This document shows positions 52,258-61,187 of a DNA stretch of 64,000 bases, piece after piece. Under the pieces are notes generated by a model. The model ran no database searches and was not told the origin of the DNA. It worked only from the letters and a program-made list of their open reading frames with translations. Source of the stretch: Hoeflea phototrophica DFL-43. Its GTDB lineage: Bacteria; Pseudomonadota; Alphaproteobacteria; Rhizobiales; Rhizobiaceae. Numbering within the stretch: the first letter of the stretch is position 1; each line of letters starts with the position of its first letter. The stretch is from the NCBI RefSeq assembly GCF_000154705.2, contig NZ_CM002917.1:3793853-3857852 (forward strand). The letters run 5' to 3'. The translations under genes and the position numbers were made by a program.

Positions 52258-54141
52258 ATGAACACATTCATCAAGCGCGCACTTTTGTCCGCGTCTGCGC
52301 TGGGCTTGAGCTCAGGCGTGGCACTGGCGGATTTCACGCTCGACATCTTGCACATCAACGATCTGCACTCGCGCATCGAATCGATCAACCGGTTCGACTC
52401 CACCTGTTCCGGTGAGGACGAGATCGAAGGAAAGTGTTTTGGTGGCGTCGCCCGCGTGAAAACGAAGATTGATGAGCGCCGTTCTGCACTCACCGATGCC
52501 GGCGCCAATGTGCTGGTGCTTGACGCCGGAGACCAGTTCCAGGGATCGCTTTTTTACTCCACCTACAAGGGCAAGGCAGCGGCCGAATTCATGAACGGCA
52601 TCGGCTTCGACGCCATGGCCGTCGGCAATCACGAATTTGATGATGGCCCTGAAGCCCTGCGTGATTTCATCGACATTGTTGATTTCCCGGTGATCTCGGG
52701 AAACACCATCAGCGGCGCCAATTCGGTGCTCGGTGACAGTGTTAAACCCTACCTGATCAAGGAAATCGGCGGTGAAAAGGTCGCTATCATTTCGGTTCTC
52801 GCGGCCGATACCGTCGAAACCTCATCACCTGGCCCTTCGGTCCTGATCCTGGATGAAATCGACTATCTCAAGGGAGCGGTCGCTGAACTTGAAGGCGAAG
52901 GCATCAACAAGATCATTCTGCTTTCGCATGTCGGCTTGCCGATGGACGAAAAGATTGCTGCAGAAGTCGATGGTATCGATGTGATCGTCGGTGGGCACAG
53001 CCACACGCTGCTTTCCAACACTCAGGAAGGCGCAGCAGGTCCATACCCGACAATGGTAACCAGCCCTTCGGGTGTCGATGTGCCGATCGTCCAGGCCTAT
53101 GCCTATTCGAAATATGTCGGCGAAGTGAAAGTGACCTTCGATGATGCCGGCAAGGTCATCAGTGCAGAAGGTGAGCCTCACCTGCTCGATGCATCTGTCA
53201 CCCCTGATGAGGATTTCCTCGCCCGGGTTACAGAGCTTGGCGCACCGATCGAGGAGCTTAAGAACAAGATCGTTGCCGATGCAACCGATACGATTGAAGG
53301 CTCCCGCGATGTCTGCCGCGCCATGGAATGCGCCATGGGCAACCTCGTGGCCGATGCGATGCTTGACCGCGTTTCAAGCCAGGGCGTGTCGCTCGTTATC
53401 CAGAATGGTGGCGGCTTGCGTGCTTCGATTGACGCCGGCGAGATCACCATGGGTGAAGTGCTCACGGTGCTGCCGTTCCAGAACACCCTCGCCACTTTTG
53501 ACCTCAAGGGCTCCGACGTGGTCGCAGCGCTCGAGAACGGATTGAGCAAGATCGAAGAAGGTGCAGGCAGGTTCCCGCAGGTTGCCGGCATGCGCTACAG
53601 CTTCGACAAGGATGCTGAGGCCGGGTCGCGGGTCGTCTCTGTCGAGGTCGCGGATGGTGACGGATTCACGCCAATCGATCCCGAGGCCGTCTATTCGGTT
53701 GCGACCAACAACTACATGCGTGGCGGCGGTGATGGCTATTCGATCTTCCGCACGGACGGGATGAACGCCTATGACTACGGTCCGGGCCTCGAGCAGGTGG
53801 TGGCTGACTATCTTGCTGCCAATTCTCCTTACACGCCCTACACCGATGGCCGCATCATGGCAGCAGCCGCTGTAGCCGAGACTCCGGTTCAACTGCCCGA
53901 GCCGCCAGCTGAGGCGCTTGAACTGACCACGTCAGCACCCGCAATTACTGCAGAGGCTCCTGCGGCTGAACCTGCGATGGCCGGCAAGGAGCACGTTATC
54001 GCTTCCGGAGACACGCTGTGGGATCTCGCCAACACCTATTATGGCGACGGCACAATGTGGTCGAAGATTGCCGAAGCGAACCCTTCGGTTGACGCGGCCG
54101 ATCTGATCATCGGCGCCACACTGATCATTCCGGCAATATGA
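52258..54141 (+). CDS. 5'-nucleotidase/UshA-type phosphatase fused to LysM
   Basis: The 627-residue protein has a signal peptide (LSASALGLSSGVALA), a metallophosphatase domain (ILHINDLHSRIE; LDAGDQFQGSLFY; AVGNHEFDDGP; VIVGGHSHTLL), a 5'-nucleotidase C-terminal domain (QNGGGLRASIDAGEI; TNNYMRGGGDGYSIF), a Pro/Ala-rich linker, and a C-terminal LysM (ASGDTLWDLANTYYGDGTMW) that binds peptidoglycan. It should hydrolyse nucleotides in the periplasm while held to the wall. A strong terminator follows 21 bases after the stop. Confidence 0.92.
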   Translation: MNTFIKRALLSASALGLSSGVALADFTLDILHINDLHSRIESINRFDSTCSGEDEIEGKCFGGVARVKTKIDERRSALTDAGANVLVLDAGDQFQGSLFYSTYKGKAAAEFMNGIGFDAMAVGNHEFDDGPEALRDFIDIVDFPVISGNTISGANSVLGDSVKPYLIKEIGGEKVAIISVLAADTVETSSPGPSVLILDEIDYLKGAVAELEGEGINKIILLSHVGLPMDEKIAAEVDGIDVIVGGHSHTLLSNTQEGAAGPYPTMVTSPSGVDVPIVQAYAYSKYVGEVKVTFDDAGKVISAEGEPHLLDASVTPDEDFLARVTELGAPIEELKNKIVADATDTIEGSRDVCRAMECAMGNLVADAMLDRVSSQGVSLVIQNGGGLRASIDAGEITMGEVLTVLPFQNTLATFDLKGSDVVAALENGLSKIEEGAGRFPQVAGMRYSFDKDAEAGSRVVSVEVADGDGFTPIDPEAVYSVATNNYMRGGGDGYSIFRTDGMNAYDYGPGLEQVVADYLAANSPYTPYTDGRIMAAAAVAETPVQLPEPPAEALELTTSAPAITAEAPAAEPAMAGKEHVIASGDTLWDLANTYYGDGTMWSKIAEANPSVDAADLIIGATLIIPAI

Positions 54142-54162
54142 TTTTGCGCTGGTAGCGAACAG

Positions 54163-54192
54163 AGGACCCGGCTTGCCGGGTCCTTTCTTTTT
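54163..54192 (+). terminator. Intrinsic terminator after the LysM nucleotidase
   Basis: AGGACCCGG/CCGGGTCCT form a 9-base-pair stem with a CTTG loop followed by TTCTTTTTC, 21 bases after the stop. Confidence 0.85.
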
Positions 54193-54448
54193 CTATGTAG
54201 GCGAAAAGCCGCAGGCACAGCCAATTGATCTGCGCCACGATGGGACTATGCTTGTCATGAGGACGAGGCTGCGACGCTAACACTGTCACGAGCCTCATTT
54301 GCAGAAAGTTTCATCCACCCGGTCCAAATCTGCGTAGGGATCAGGGAAACGCGGTCATCATTTTCATGCGATGGCCCCACGTGATATCCGAGTATCATTT
54401 GCGCCATGAGCACGTTAGACCGACGCGCGGGGCTGTAGAGACAATGAA
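54193..54448. other. hemH upstream region, no further gene found
   Basis: Together with the terminator this makes a 307-base gap. A distant inverted pair GAGGCT/AGCCTC (about 54266-54297) is the only structure noticed. The minus-strand frame at 54255-54530 overlaps the hemH start and resembles no family. I looked for an Irr or RirA-type iron box before hemH and did not find a convincing one. Confidence 0.4.
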
Positions 54449-55525
54449 ATGGACGCGACATTGAACACCCATGTAATGCTATCCGATGACACGAGCCGGG
54501 TTGTGGGCGAACTTCCGCCGGAACACCCACCGGTAAAAATCCAGAAGGTCGGCGTCCTGCTGGTCAACCTCGGCACCCCCGATGGCACCGACTACCGTTC
54601 GATGCGCCGCTATCTAAAGGAATTCCTGACCGACAAGCGGGTTATCGAATGGCCCCGCGCGCTTTGGTACCCGATCCTGTTCGGCATAGTTCTCAACACC
54701 AGACCCAAGCGCGTCGGTAAGGCCTATGAGGAGATCTGGAACAAGGATCTCGACGAGAGCTATCTGCGCACCTACACCCGCAACCAGTCCGACATGCTGG
54801 GTCAGGCGCTTGCAGGCCACCCTTCGATCATGGTGGAATGGGCGATGCGCTACGGCCAACCCTCGATCCCGGACAAGCTGCAGGCGCTCAAGGATGCCGG
54901 CTGTGATCGTATCGTGCTGTTCCCGCTCTATCCGCAATATGCTGCAGCCACCACCGCCACCGTCAATGACAAGGCGTTCCAGGCCATGATGGACATGCGC
55001 TGGCAGCCAGCTTTGCGCACCGTCCCGCCCTACCATGACGATCCGGCCTATATCGAGGCCATTGCTCAGTCGATCGAGACCCACCTTGCAAGCCTGGATT
55101 GGGAGCCCGAAATCGTGCTCACCTCGTTCCATGGCATTCCACAGTCCTACTTCCTCAAGGGCGATCCCTATCATTGCCAGTGCCTCAAGACGGCGCGGCT
55201 GGTTCGCGAACGTCTTGGCTGGTCCAAGGAAAAGCTTATGCCAACCTTCCAGTCCCGCTTCGGGCCTGAGGAATGGCTGCAGCCCTACACCGACAAGACC
55301 GTAGAGAAACTGGCTCAGGACGGGGTCAAGCGGATTGCTGTGATCAATCCCGGATTTGTCTCCGACTGCCTCGAGACGCTTGAGGAGATCGCCGGTGAAG
55401 CAGGCGAACTGTTCCATGAGAACGGCGGCGAGCACTTCACCCACATTCCCTGCCTCAATGACAGCCCAGCGGGAATGCAGGTGATCGAGACCATCGTGCG
55501 GCGCGAGTTGCAGGGCTGGATCTAA
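54449..55525 (+). CDS. hemH: Ferrochelatase
   Basis: The 358-residue enzyme inserts Fe(II) into protoporphyrin IX at the last step of haem synthesis. Motifs: VGVLLVNLGTPDGTDY, LFPLYPQYAAATTATV, TSFHGIPQSYFLKGDPY with the active-site His near residue 228, and FQSRFGPEEWLQPYT. The TAA stop codon belongs to the 106-bp repeat copy 2, so the repeat supplies the gene end. The N-terminal 30 residues before KVGVLL are polar and variable, and the start could be later. Confidence 0.95.
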   Translation: MDATLNTHVMLSDDTSRVVGELPPEHPPVKIQKVGVLLVNLGTPDGTDYRSMRRYLKEFLTDKRVIEWPRALWYPILFGIVLNTRPKRVGKAYEEIWNKDLDESYLRTYTRNQSDMLGQALAGHPSIMVEWAMRYGQPSIPDKLQALKDAGCDRIVLFPLYPQYAAATTATVNDKAFQAMMDMRWQPALRTVPPYHDDPAYIEAIAQSIETHLASLDWEPEIVLTSFHGIPQSYFLKGDPYHCQCLKTARLVRERLGWSKEKLMPTFQSRFGPEEWLQPYTDKTVEKLAQDGVKRIAVINPGFVSDCLETLEEIAGEAGELFHENGGEHFTHIPCLNDSPAGMQVIETIVRRELQGWI

Positions 55526-55628
55526 TGCATGTCGCACTCAAATGGATTCAATTGAGTGATAACGTACATGCATTAAATCAAAGTGTTAGAGCGACCTTTG
55601 TGCGTCCGATTGGACTCACGGCGCTCTA
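55523..55628. repeat. 106-bp two-hairpin interspersed repeat, copy 2
   Basis: This is copy 1 (10632-10737) in reverse orientation with about six substitutions. Its first three bases (TAA) are the hemH stop codon, so insertion or formation of the repeat set the end of hemH. The 20-base palindrome of copy 1 is slightly degraded here (GTGCGTCCGATTGGACTCAC at 55600-55619), while the second hairpin arms TAATGCATGT/ACATGCATTA are intact. Confidence 0.88.
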
Positions 55629-55686
55629 AGCGTCCGCAGCTTGCGGAACTCCGTCAAGTTCAATGATAGAGAAATCTGAAACGGAC

Positions 55687-55715
55687 TGGCCGCCCCACCG
55701 GGGCGGCCATTTCTT
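55687..55715 (+). terminator. Intrinsic terminator downstream of hemH and the repeat
   Basis: TGGCCGCCCC/GGGGCGGCCA form a perfect 10-base-pair stem with an ACC loop followed by TTTCTT. It lies 160 bases after hemH; the repeat copy is between them. Bases 55716-55848 hold the GTG ribosome site of the next gene and nothing else noticed. Confidence 0.75.
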
Positions 55716-55848
55716 GTTGAAGTGCATGAAAGCCGATTTTACGAGATAATCGGCACTGGTGATTGCAAGCTTGTGCGGAAATACTTACCTCTTGAACAGG
55801 GGCGGCGGATCGCGTCGACCCGATACCGGATCTTGGGAGGTCGTGCCC

Positions 55849-56877
55849 GTGTTGGGACTTGATATCACCGTCATCATCATTGTGGTCATTGCGCTCCTGG
55901 TTCTGGTCTCCAGCATCAAGACCGTTCCCCAGGGTTTTGCCTACACCGTTGAGCGCTTTGGGCGCTACACCAAGACACTGACGCCCGGCCTCAATCTTAT
56001 CGTGCCTTTTGTTGATCGAATCGGCCGCAAGATAAACATCATGGAACAGGTGCTCGACATTCCGACACAGGAAGTGATCACCAAGGACAATGCGTCCGTT
56101 TCCGCTGATGCCGTGTCCTTCTATCAGGTCCTCAATGCAGCAGAGGCCGCCTATCAGGTATCCGATCTTGAACAGGCACTGCTCAATCTGACCATGACGA
56201 ACATCCGCTCGGTGATGGGATCGATGGATCTCGATGAATTGCTGTCCAACCGCGATGCCATCAATGATCGCCTGCTGCGCGTGGTCGATCAGGCCGCAGC
56301 GCCATGGGGCATCAAGATCACCCGTGTTGAAATCAAGGACATCGCCCCACCGCGTGATCTGGTCGAGGCCATGGGCCGCCAGATGAAGGCTGAGCGCGAA
56401 AAGCGCGCCGAGGTGCTCGAAGCCGAAGGTGCACGGAATTCCCAGATCCTGCGTGCCGAGGGCGCCAAGCAGTCTGCCATTCTGGAGGCCGAAGGCCGTC
56501 GCGACGCCGCATTCCGTGACGCCGAGGCTCGGGAACGTCTGGCCGAAGCTGAAGCCAAGGCCACCGAGCTTGTTTCTGACGCGATTGCCGGTGGCGACGC
56601 CGCTGCAATCAACTACTTCGTCGCCCAGAAATACACCGAGGCACTCGGCAAGATCGCATCGGCAAACAATCAGAAAGTCATTTTGATGCCGCTTGAAGCC
56701 TCCGCGCTGATCGGTTCACTCGGCGGCATTGGCGCCATTGCCAAGGAGGTCTTCGGCTCTGACGGTGAGCCGGCGCCTGCCCGCCGCACCAGCGTTCCGC
56801 CCCGGCCACGCTCAACCGTTACGGACAGACCTGCAGGTGGCTCCCCGTTCGGCGGTGATTCAGAGCCAAACTCATGA
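55849..56877 (+). CDS. qmcA: SPFH-domain membrane protein (QmcA/stomatin type)
   Basis: The 342-residue protein has an N-terminal membrane segment ([20 protein letters not shown]), an SPFH domain ([50 protein letters not shown]) and a coiled-coil region with EAEGA/RAEGA-type repeats. It forms large rings in the membrane and is thought to support protein quality control. The start is GTG at 55849 because GGGAGG lies 8 bases upstream. It overlaps the NfeD gene by 4 bases; the two are a classic pair. Confidence 0.92.
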   Translation: MLGLDITVIIIVVIALLVLVSSIKTVPQGFAYTVERFGRYTKTLTPGLNLIVPFVDRIGRKINIMEQVLDIPTQEVITKDNASVSADAVSFYQVLNAAEAAYQVSDLEQALLNLTMTNIRSVMGSMDLDELLSNRDAINDRLLRVVDQAAAPWGIKITRVEIKDIAPPRDLVEAMGRQMKAEREKRAEVLEAEGARNSQILRAEGAKQSAILEAEGRRDAAFRDAEARERLAEAEAKATELVSDAIAGGDAAAINYFVAQKYTEALGKIASANNQKVILMPLEASALIGSLGGIGAIAKEVFGSDGEPAPARRTSVPPRPRSTVTDRPAGGSPFGGDSEPNS

Positions 56878-57329
56878 TCAGCGCCTTGGCAAGCGAACTC
56901 GGCCCATGGAGCTGGTGGATCATCGGGCTCGTCTTTCTGGGCCTCGAGATTCTTATCCCTGGCGTCTTTCTGCTCTGGATCGGGCTTGCGGCACTGGTGG
57001 TTGGCGCTCTGTCCTTCATGTTCTGGGACATGGCGGCATGGAGCTGGCAGCTGCAGTTTTTGATCTTCGCCGTGCTGTCTCTTGTCTTTGCCATGGTCGG
57101 CCGTCGGGTGTCTCGCGCCGGCGGCGACAGCGATCAGCCGATGCTCAACCGCCGGGTTGAGGGCCTTGTCGGCCGGACAGCGACCCTAGAAGAGCCAATT
57201 GCGGAAGGTCAGGGCCGGATCAGGCTTGATGACACCACATGGATTGTCCATGGACCTGAGCTGCCCGCGGGTGCGCGCGTGCGCATCGTAGCGGCGCAGT
57301 CCGGAAGTCTGACAGTGGAAGCGGTCTGA
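56874..57329 (+). CDS. nfeD: NfeD-family membrane protein
   Basis: The 151-residue protein has several hydrophobic segments ([34 protein letters not shown]) and a C-terminal OB-fold ([32 protein letters not shown] type, here [17 protein letters not shown]). It is the short NfeD form without a protease domain, which pairs with SPFH proteins; the stop of the SPFH gene overlaps its start. The pair probably acts as one membrane complex. Confidence 0.92.
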   Translation: MISALASELGPWSWWIIGLVFLGLEILIPGVFLLWIGLAALVVGALSFMFWDMAAWSWQLQFLIFAVLSLVFAMVGRRVSRAGGDSDQPMLNRRVEGLVGRTATLEEPIAEGQGRIRLDDTTWIVHGPELPAGARVRIVAAQSGSLTVEAV

Positions 57330-57347
57330 GTGGCTCGTAGAAAATAA

Positions 57348-58343
57348 TCAGGCCACGCCGATCCTCAGCAGATCGTGGAAATGCACGATGCCAAGCGGCA
57401 TCTGGTTCTCATCGGTCACGATCAGCGCGCCAATCGCATTCTTGTTCAAAATCGCCATTGCCGTGCTCGCCAGCGCGGTTGGAGCAATGGTTTTCGGGTT
57501 CCGGGTCATGATCGCGTCAATCGGTTGATCAACCAGGTTCTTGCCGAGGTTGCGGGCCACATCGCCATCGGTGACAATTCCGATCAGGCAGCCCGACGCA
57601 TCGGTGACACCGACACAGCCGAACTTTCTCTCTGACAATGTCATGACTGCATCCGGGGCCAGAGTTCCCGAGGGGACCAGAGGCACGGCACCGCCAGTGT
57701 GCATGACATCAGCGACATGGGCGAGGTTCGCACCAAGCTGGCCTCCGGGATGGAAGGTGTGGAAATCACCTGCGGTGAAACCCTTGGATTCCAGAAGCGC
57801 CACGGCCAGCGCATCTCCAAGGGCCAATTGCATCAGGGTCGAAGTCGTTGGCGCTAGGCCATGAGGGCATGCCTCCTGTTCGCGCGGCAGCCCCAGAACG
57901 ATGTCGGCCTCACGCGCAAGCGTCGAACTGCTTCCCGAAGTAAAGGCAATCAGCGGGATCTGAAAACGCCGGGAATAGGCAAGAATGCCCTTTAGTTCTG
58001 CCGTTTCTCCAGACCATGACAGCACTATTATCGCATCATCGCGGGTGATCATGCCGAGATCACCGTGATTGGCCTCTGCCGGATGTACAAATTGTGATGG
58101 AGTGCCGGTGGAGGCCAGCGTAGCTGCAATCTTTGCGCCGACATGGCCGCTTTTGCCCACGCCGGTAACAATAACCCGTCCTGAGATCGAGCCGAGTGCT
58201 TCAACTGCACGTACAAACGGTTCGGAAAGCCCGTTTTCCAGTGCCGCGGCCAGCGCATCAAGACCGGTTCTCTCGGTCTGTATGGTGCGTCCCGCCGACC
58301 CCAGAATCTCTTCGGCAGGAAAGTTTGAAAGTATCTTCTTCAT
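57348..58343 (-). CDS. kdsD: D-arabinose-5-phosphate isomerase (KpsF/KdsD type)
   Basis: The 331-residue protein has an SIS domain (VIVTGVGKSGHVGAKIAATL; LSWSGETAELK) and two CBS domains at the C-terminus (ADVMHTGGAVPLV; IDAIMTRNPKTI). It converts ribulose-5-phosphate to arabinose-5-phosphate, the first step to Kdo for lipopolysaccharide or capsule. The ATG at 58343 (MKKILSNFPAEEIL) is used; the frame runs further upstream without a ribosome site. It lies divergent from the barrel gene. Confidence 0.92.
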   Translation of the reverse strand: MKKILSNFPAEEILGSAGRTIQTERTGLDALAAALENGLSEPFVRAVEALGSISGRVIVTGVGKSGHVGAKIAATLASTGTPSQFVHPAEANHGDLGMITRDDAIIVLSWSGETAELKGILAYSRRFQIPLIAFTSGSSSTLAREADIVLGLPREQEACPHGLAPTTSTLMQLALGDALAVALLESKGFTAGDFHTFHPGGQLGANLAHVADVMHTGGAVPLVPSGTLAPDAVMTLSERKFGCVGVTDASGCLIGIVTDGDVARNLGKNLVDQPIDAIMTRNPKTIAPTALASTAMAILNKNAIGALIVTDENQMPLGIVHFHDLLRIGVA

Positions 58344-58479
58344 GTCGTCGCAATATCGCTTTGCACGCGCGCTGTCCATCATGCACATAACGGCGATCGC
58401 GTAACCCGAACGAAACCTTGCGTTAACCACAAGTGTTTACGGTTTGAAAAGATTTGGAGCACTCCGGACCCGAACACGC

Positions 58480-60051
58480 ATGCGCGATTGTAAAACAAGA
58501 TTTCAGACGTCACTGGCGGCCCGCACCATCCGCCATGGCCTTGGCGTGTCGACCGCCTGCCTGTTCGTCGGCATGGTCACCGCGCACGCACAAACAGCAT
58601 CCAGCGGAAGCACACTGATCGAGCGGTCTCCTCTGCGCGGAACCACAGCGTCCACACCGCAATCAACCGGCCCCTACCGTGCTTCGACACTCTATGGTGC
58701 CCTGCCCGGAAACCGGGACACCACGGACGATGGACCGGAAGACGAAGCGGTGTTCGACAGCACGGGGACAGCCAGTTCCGTGCAACTCCCGCAAGCCACC
58801 GGTTCAATATCCACTGTTGCGGAGGTGGACCAGGCGGATTTGGATTATGCCGCAAGTCTGGCGCGCCAGAACCCCCGCATTGAAAGCGTTGACGGATTGC
58901 CCGTTGCACCTGTCGCGGACCCTGATGGTGTTCCGGGCTTCATGATCGGCAGCTTGACGCTGCGGCCAACCCTCAGTCAGCGCATTGTCCACGAATCGGT
59001 CCGTTTCAGTGATAGCAAAACCAGCCGCGTCTACAGCGAGACCACGCTTTCAGGCACGGTTTTTTCTGACTGGGCGCGCCATGAGCTCTCCCTGACCGGA
59101 TCGGGAACCTGGCAGGAGAACCTGTCGGGAACCGGCACGGAATCGCCAAATGCCAACCTTGACGCGCTGCTGCGCCTTGACCTGATCAACGACATCACCG
59201 CGACGGTCGGTGCTGGCTACAGCTACTATGAGGAAAGCCAAACCGACCCCAACGCCATTGCGGGCGCCACCACACAGTCCGGCATCCATGAGGCCCGGGC
59301 CAGCTTCGGCCTGCAAAAGGAATTCGGATTGCTGCGGGGAACGTCAACCGTTGAACTTACCCGCACAATGTATGGCAATGCGACACTTGCGGATGGCAGC
59401 AGTGTGAACGTCGATGACCGTGACACACTCGACGTCGAGTTCACCAAACGCATCGGCTACGCCATTTCCCCTGCGCTGATTCCATTCATCGAGGCTTCGG
59501 TGGGCCGGGAGAAATACGACCAGAAAATAGATTCAACCGGCGCAGAACGCTCGTCCAACACCTATGCCATCAGAGCTGGTGCGGAAATCGATCTGGGCGA
59601 AAAGCTTTCCGGCGAATTCGCGGCCGGCTATCTGCGCCGCTCTCTGGACGATGCCCAACTCGACGACATTTCGGGATTGACGCTTGATGGCGATCTGGTC
59701 TGGTCGCCACAGCGTGGCACAGAGCTCAATCTCGGACTTGCCACGACAGTGGAGGCCGCGACGACCGCCGGCGAAGCCGGCGCAGTCGTCTATGAGTTCG
59801 ACAGCGGCCTGTCGCATGAGCTCAACAGCGCGCTCGTCGCCCGGCTCGGTGCGACTTATGAGTACCGGGACTATGACAGCGGTTCAAACCGCAGCAATCA
59901 AACGGGCTATGGCGCGTCCGCCGGCCTGACCTGGAACATCAACCGCTACCTCGATATGGATGCGGATGCCAGCTACGAGAAAATCGACGAACCCGGCCGC
60001 ACCGATGAGGAAACCGTCCGGGTCGGCCTTGGACTTCGGCTGCGGCGTTGA
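58480..60051 (+). CDS. Outer-membrane beta-barrel protein (BBP2 type)
   Basis: The 523-residue protein has a signal peptide (GLGVSTACLFVGMVTAHAQ), a low-complexity Ser/Thr-rich segment to about residue 130, and then a beta-barrel with alternating strands (LSLTGSGTWQENLS; ATVGAGYSYYEES; SAGLTWNINRYLDMDA; ending in GLGLRLRR with an aromatic-poor terminus). This resembles BBP2-type barrels found beside exopolysaccharide genes, which fits the galU and kdsD neighbours. The start is ATG 58480; a TTG at 58444 is possible. Confidence 0.78.
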   Translation: MRDCKTRFQTSLAARTIRHGLGVSTACLFVGMVTAHAQTASSGSTLIERSPLRGTTASTPQSTGPYRASTLYGALPGNRDTTDDGPEDEAVFDSTGTASSVQLPQATGSISTVAEVDQADLDYAASLARQNPRIESVDGLPVAPVADPDGVPGFMIGSLTLRPTLSQRIVHESVRFSDSKTSRVYSETTLSGTVFSDWARHELSLTGSGTWQENLSGTGTESPNANLDALLRLDLINDITATVGAGYSYYEESQTDPNAIAGATTQSGIHEARASFGLQKEFGLLRGTSTVELTRTMYGNATLADGSSVNVDDRDTLDVEFTKRIGYAISPALIPFIEASVGREKYDQKIDSTGAERSSNTYAIRAGAEIDLGEKLSGEFAAGYLRRSLDDAQLDDISGLTLDGDLVWSPQRGTELNLGLATTVEAATTAGEAGAVVYEFDSGLSHELNSALVARLGATYEYRDYDSGSNRSNQTGYGASAGLTWNINRYLDMDADASYEKIDEPGRTDEETVRVGLGLRLRR

Positions 60052-60106
60052 TGGCAAGGCAGCGACTGCCGCACCGGCTCGGGCTCCGGGCCAAGGCTTG
60101 CTGGCT

Positions 60107-60991
60107 TCAGGATGCTGCGATCAATCGCTTGAGGCCTTCCGCAACCATCGGCTTGATATCAGGCCGGGCTAATGCATAGGCCACATTGGCCAGGATAAAC
60201 CCATCCTTGGATCCGCAATCATAGGTGTCACCGCCGAACCGGTAGGCCGAAAAAGGCTGACTCTCGGCAAGTTTCAACATGGCGTCCGTGAGCTGGATTT
60301 CGTTGCCTGCACCGCGTTCCTGATGTGCCAGGATGTCAAAAATCTCCGGTTCAAGAATGTAGCGACCATTGATGAAGTAGTTTGACGGAGCGGTCCCCTT
60401 GGCCGGTTTCTCCACCATCTCGGTAATACGGAAACCGCCTTTCAGTTCCTCGCCCTTGCCAACGATGCCGTATTTGTGGGTCAGTTCAGGATCACATTCG
60501 CCAACAGCGACGATGTTCCCGCCAACGGCGGCATAGAGTTCGACCATTCCGGTCATACATCCAACCTCGGCGCGCATGACCATGTCCGGCAACAGCAGGG
60601 CAAAGGGTTCGCTTCCAACAATATCGCGTGCGCACCAGACTGCATGTCCAAGACCGTGCGGCGCCTGCTGCCGGGTGAAGCTGGTTGCCCCTGCCGAGGG
60701 CAACATGTCCTCGAGCGATTTCAGTTCAACCGTCTTGCCACGCTCGCGCAAGGTTGCTTCGAGCTCGGTCTGAATGTCGAAATGATCTTCGATGACACCC
60801 TTGTTGCGGCCGGTCACAAAAACAAAATGCTCGATCCCGGCGTCCATTGCCTCTTCCACCACATACTGCACCACCGGCTTGTCCACCACGGTCAGCATTT
60901 CCTTGGGCACGGCTTTTGTGGCAGGCAGAAAACGTGTCCCCAATCCGGCAACCGGCAGAACCGCTTTTTTGATCTTACGCGTTGTCGTCAT
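60107..60991 (-). CDS. galU: UTP-glucose-1-phosphate uridylyltransferase
   Basis: The 294-residue enzyme makes UDP-glucose for exopolysaccharide, lipopolysaccharide and glucans. Motifs: [51 protein letters not shown] and [13 protein letters not shown]. It begins at ATG 60991 with AGGAAAAG upstream. In S. meliloti the same enzyme (ExoN) serves succinoglycan synthesis. It converges with the barrel gene. Confidence 0.96.
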   Translation of the reverse strand: MTTTRKIKKAVLPVAGLGTRFLPATKAVPKEMLTVVDKPVVQYVVEEAMDAGIEHFVFVTGRNKGVIEDHFDIQTELEATLRERGKTVELKSLEDMLPSAGATSFTRQQAPHGLGHAVWCARDIVGSEPFALLLPDMVMRAEVGCMTGMVELYAAVGGNIVAVGECDPELTHKYGIVGKGEELKGGFRITEMVEKPAKGTAPSNYFINGRYILEPEIFDILAHQERGAGNEIQLTDAMLKLAESQPFSAYRFGGDTYDCGSKDGFILANVAYALARPDIKPMVAEGLKRLIAAS

Positions 60992-61187
60992 TTCTTTTCC
61001 TCATTCTTCATGAATGTATGATGCCGTCAGATGATCTCGGCGACCCAATTTGAACGTAGCGGGAAAGTCTTAGGAACTGGCGAAGGCTTCACGCCCCAAC
61101 GGAACATGGTAAACGATTTATTGACGCCTTTAGGCTACGCTTTCGTATCACTTACCTTCAAGACCCTAACAACAGGATGTTTGGAAC

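Noticed and set aside
54255..54530. 91-codon minus-strand gene upstream of hemH
   Set aside because: It overlaps the hemH start, has no ribosome site and resembles no family.
58405..58440. CtrA box before the barrel gene (GTTAACCACAAGTGTTTAC)
   Set aside because: Only one TTAA half is present; the second half reads TGTT at the needed spacing, so it does not meet the consensus.
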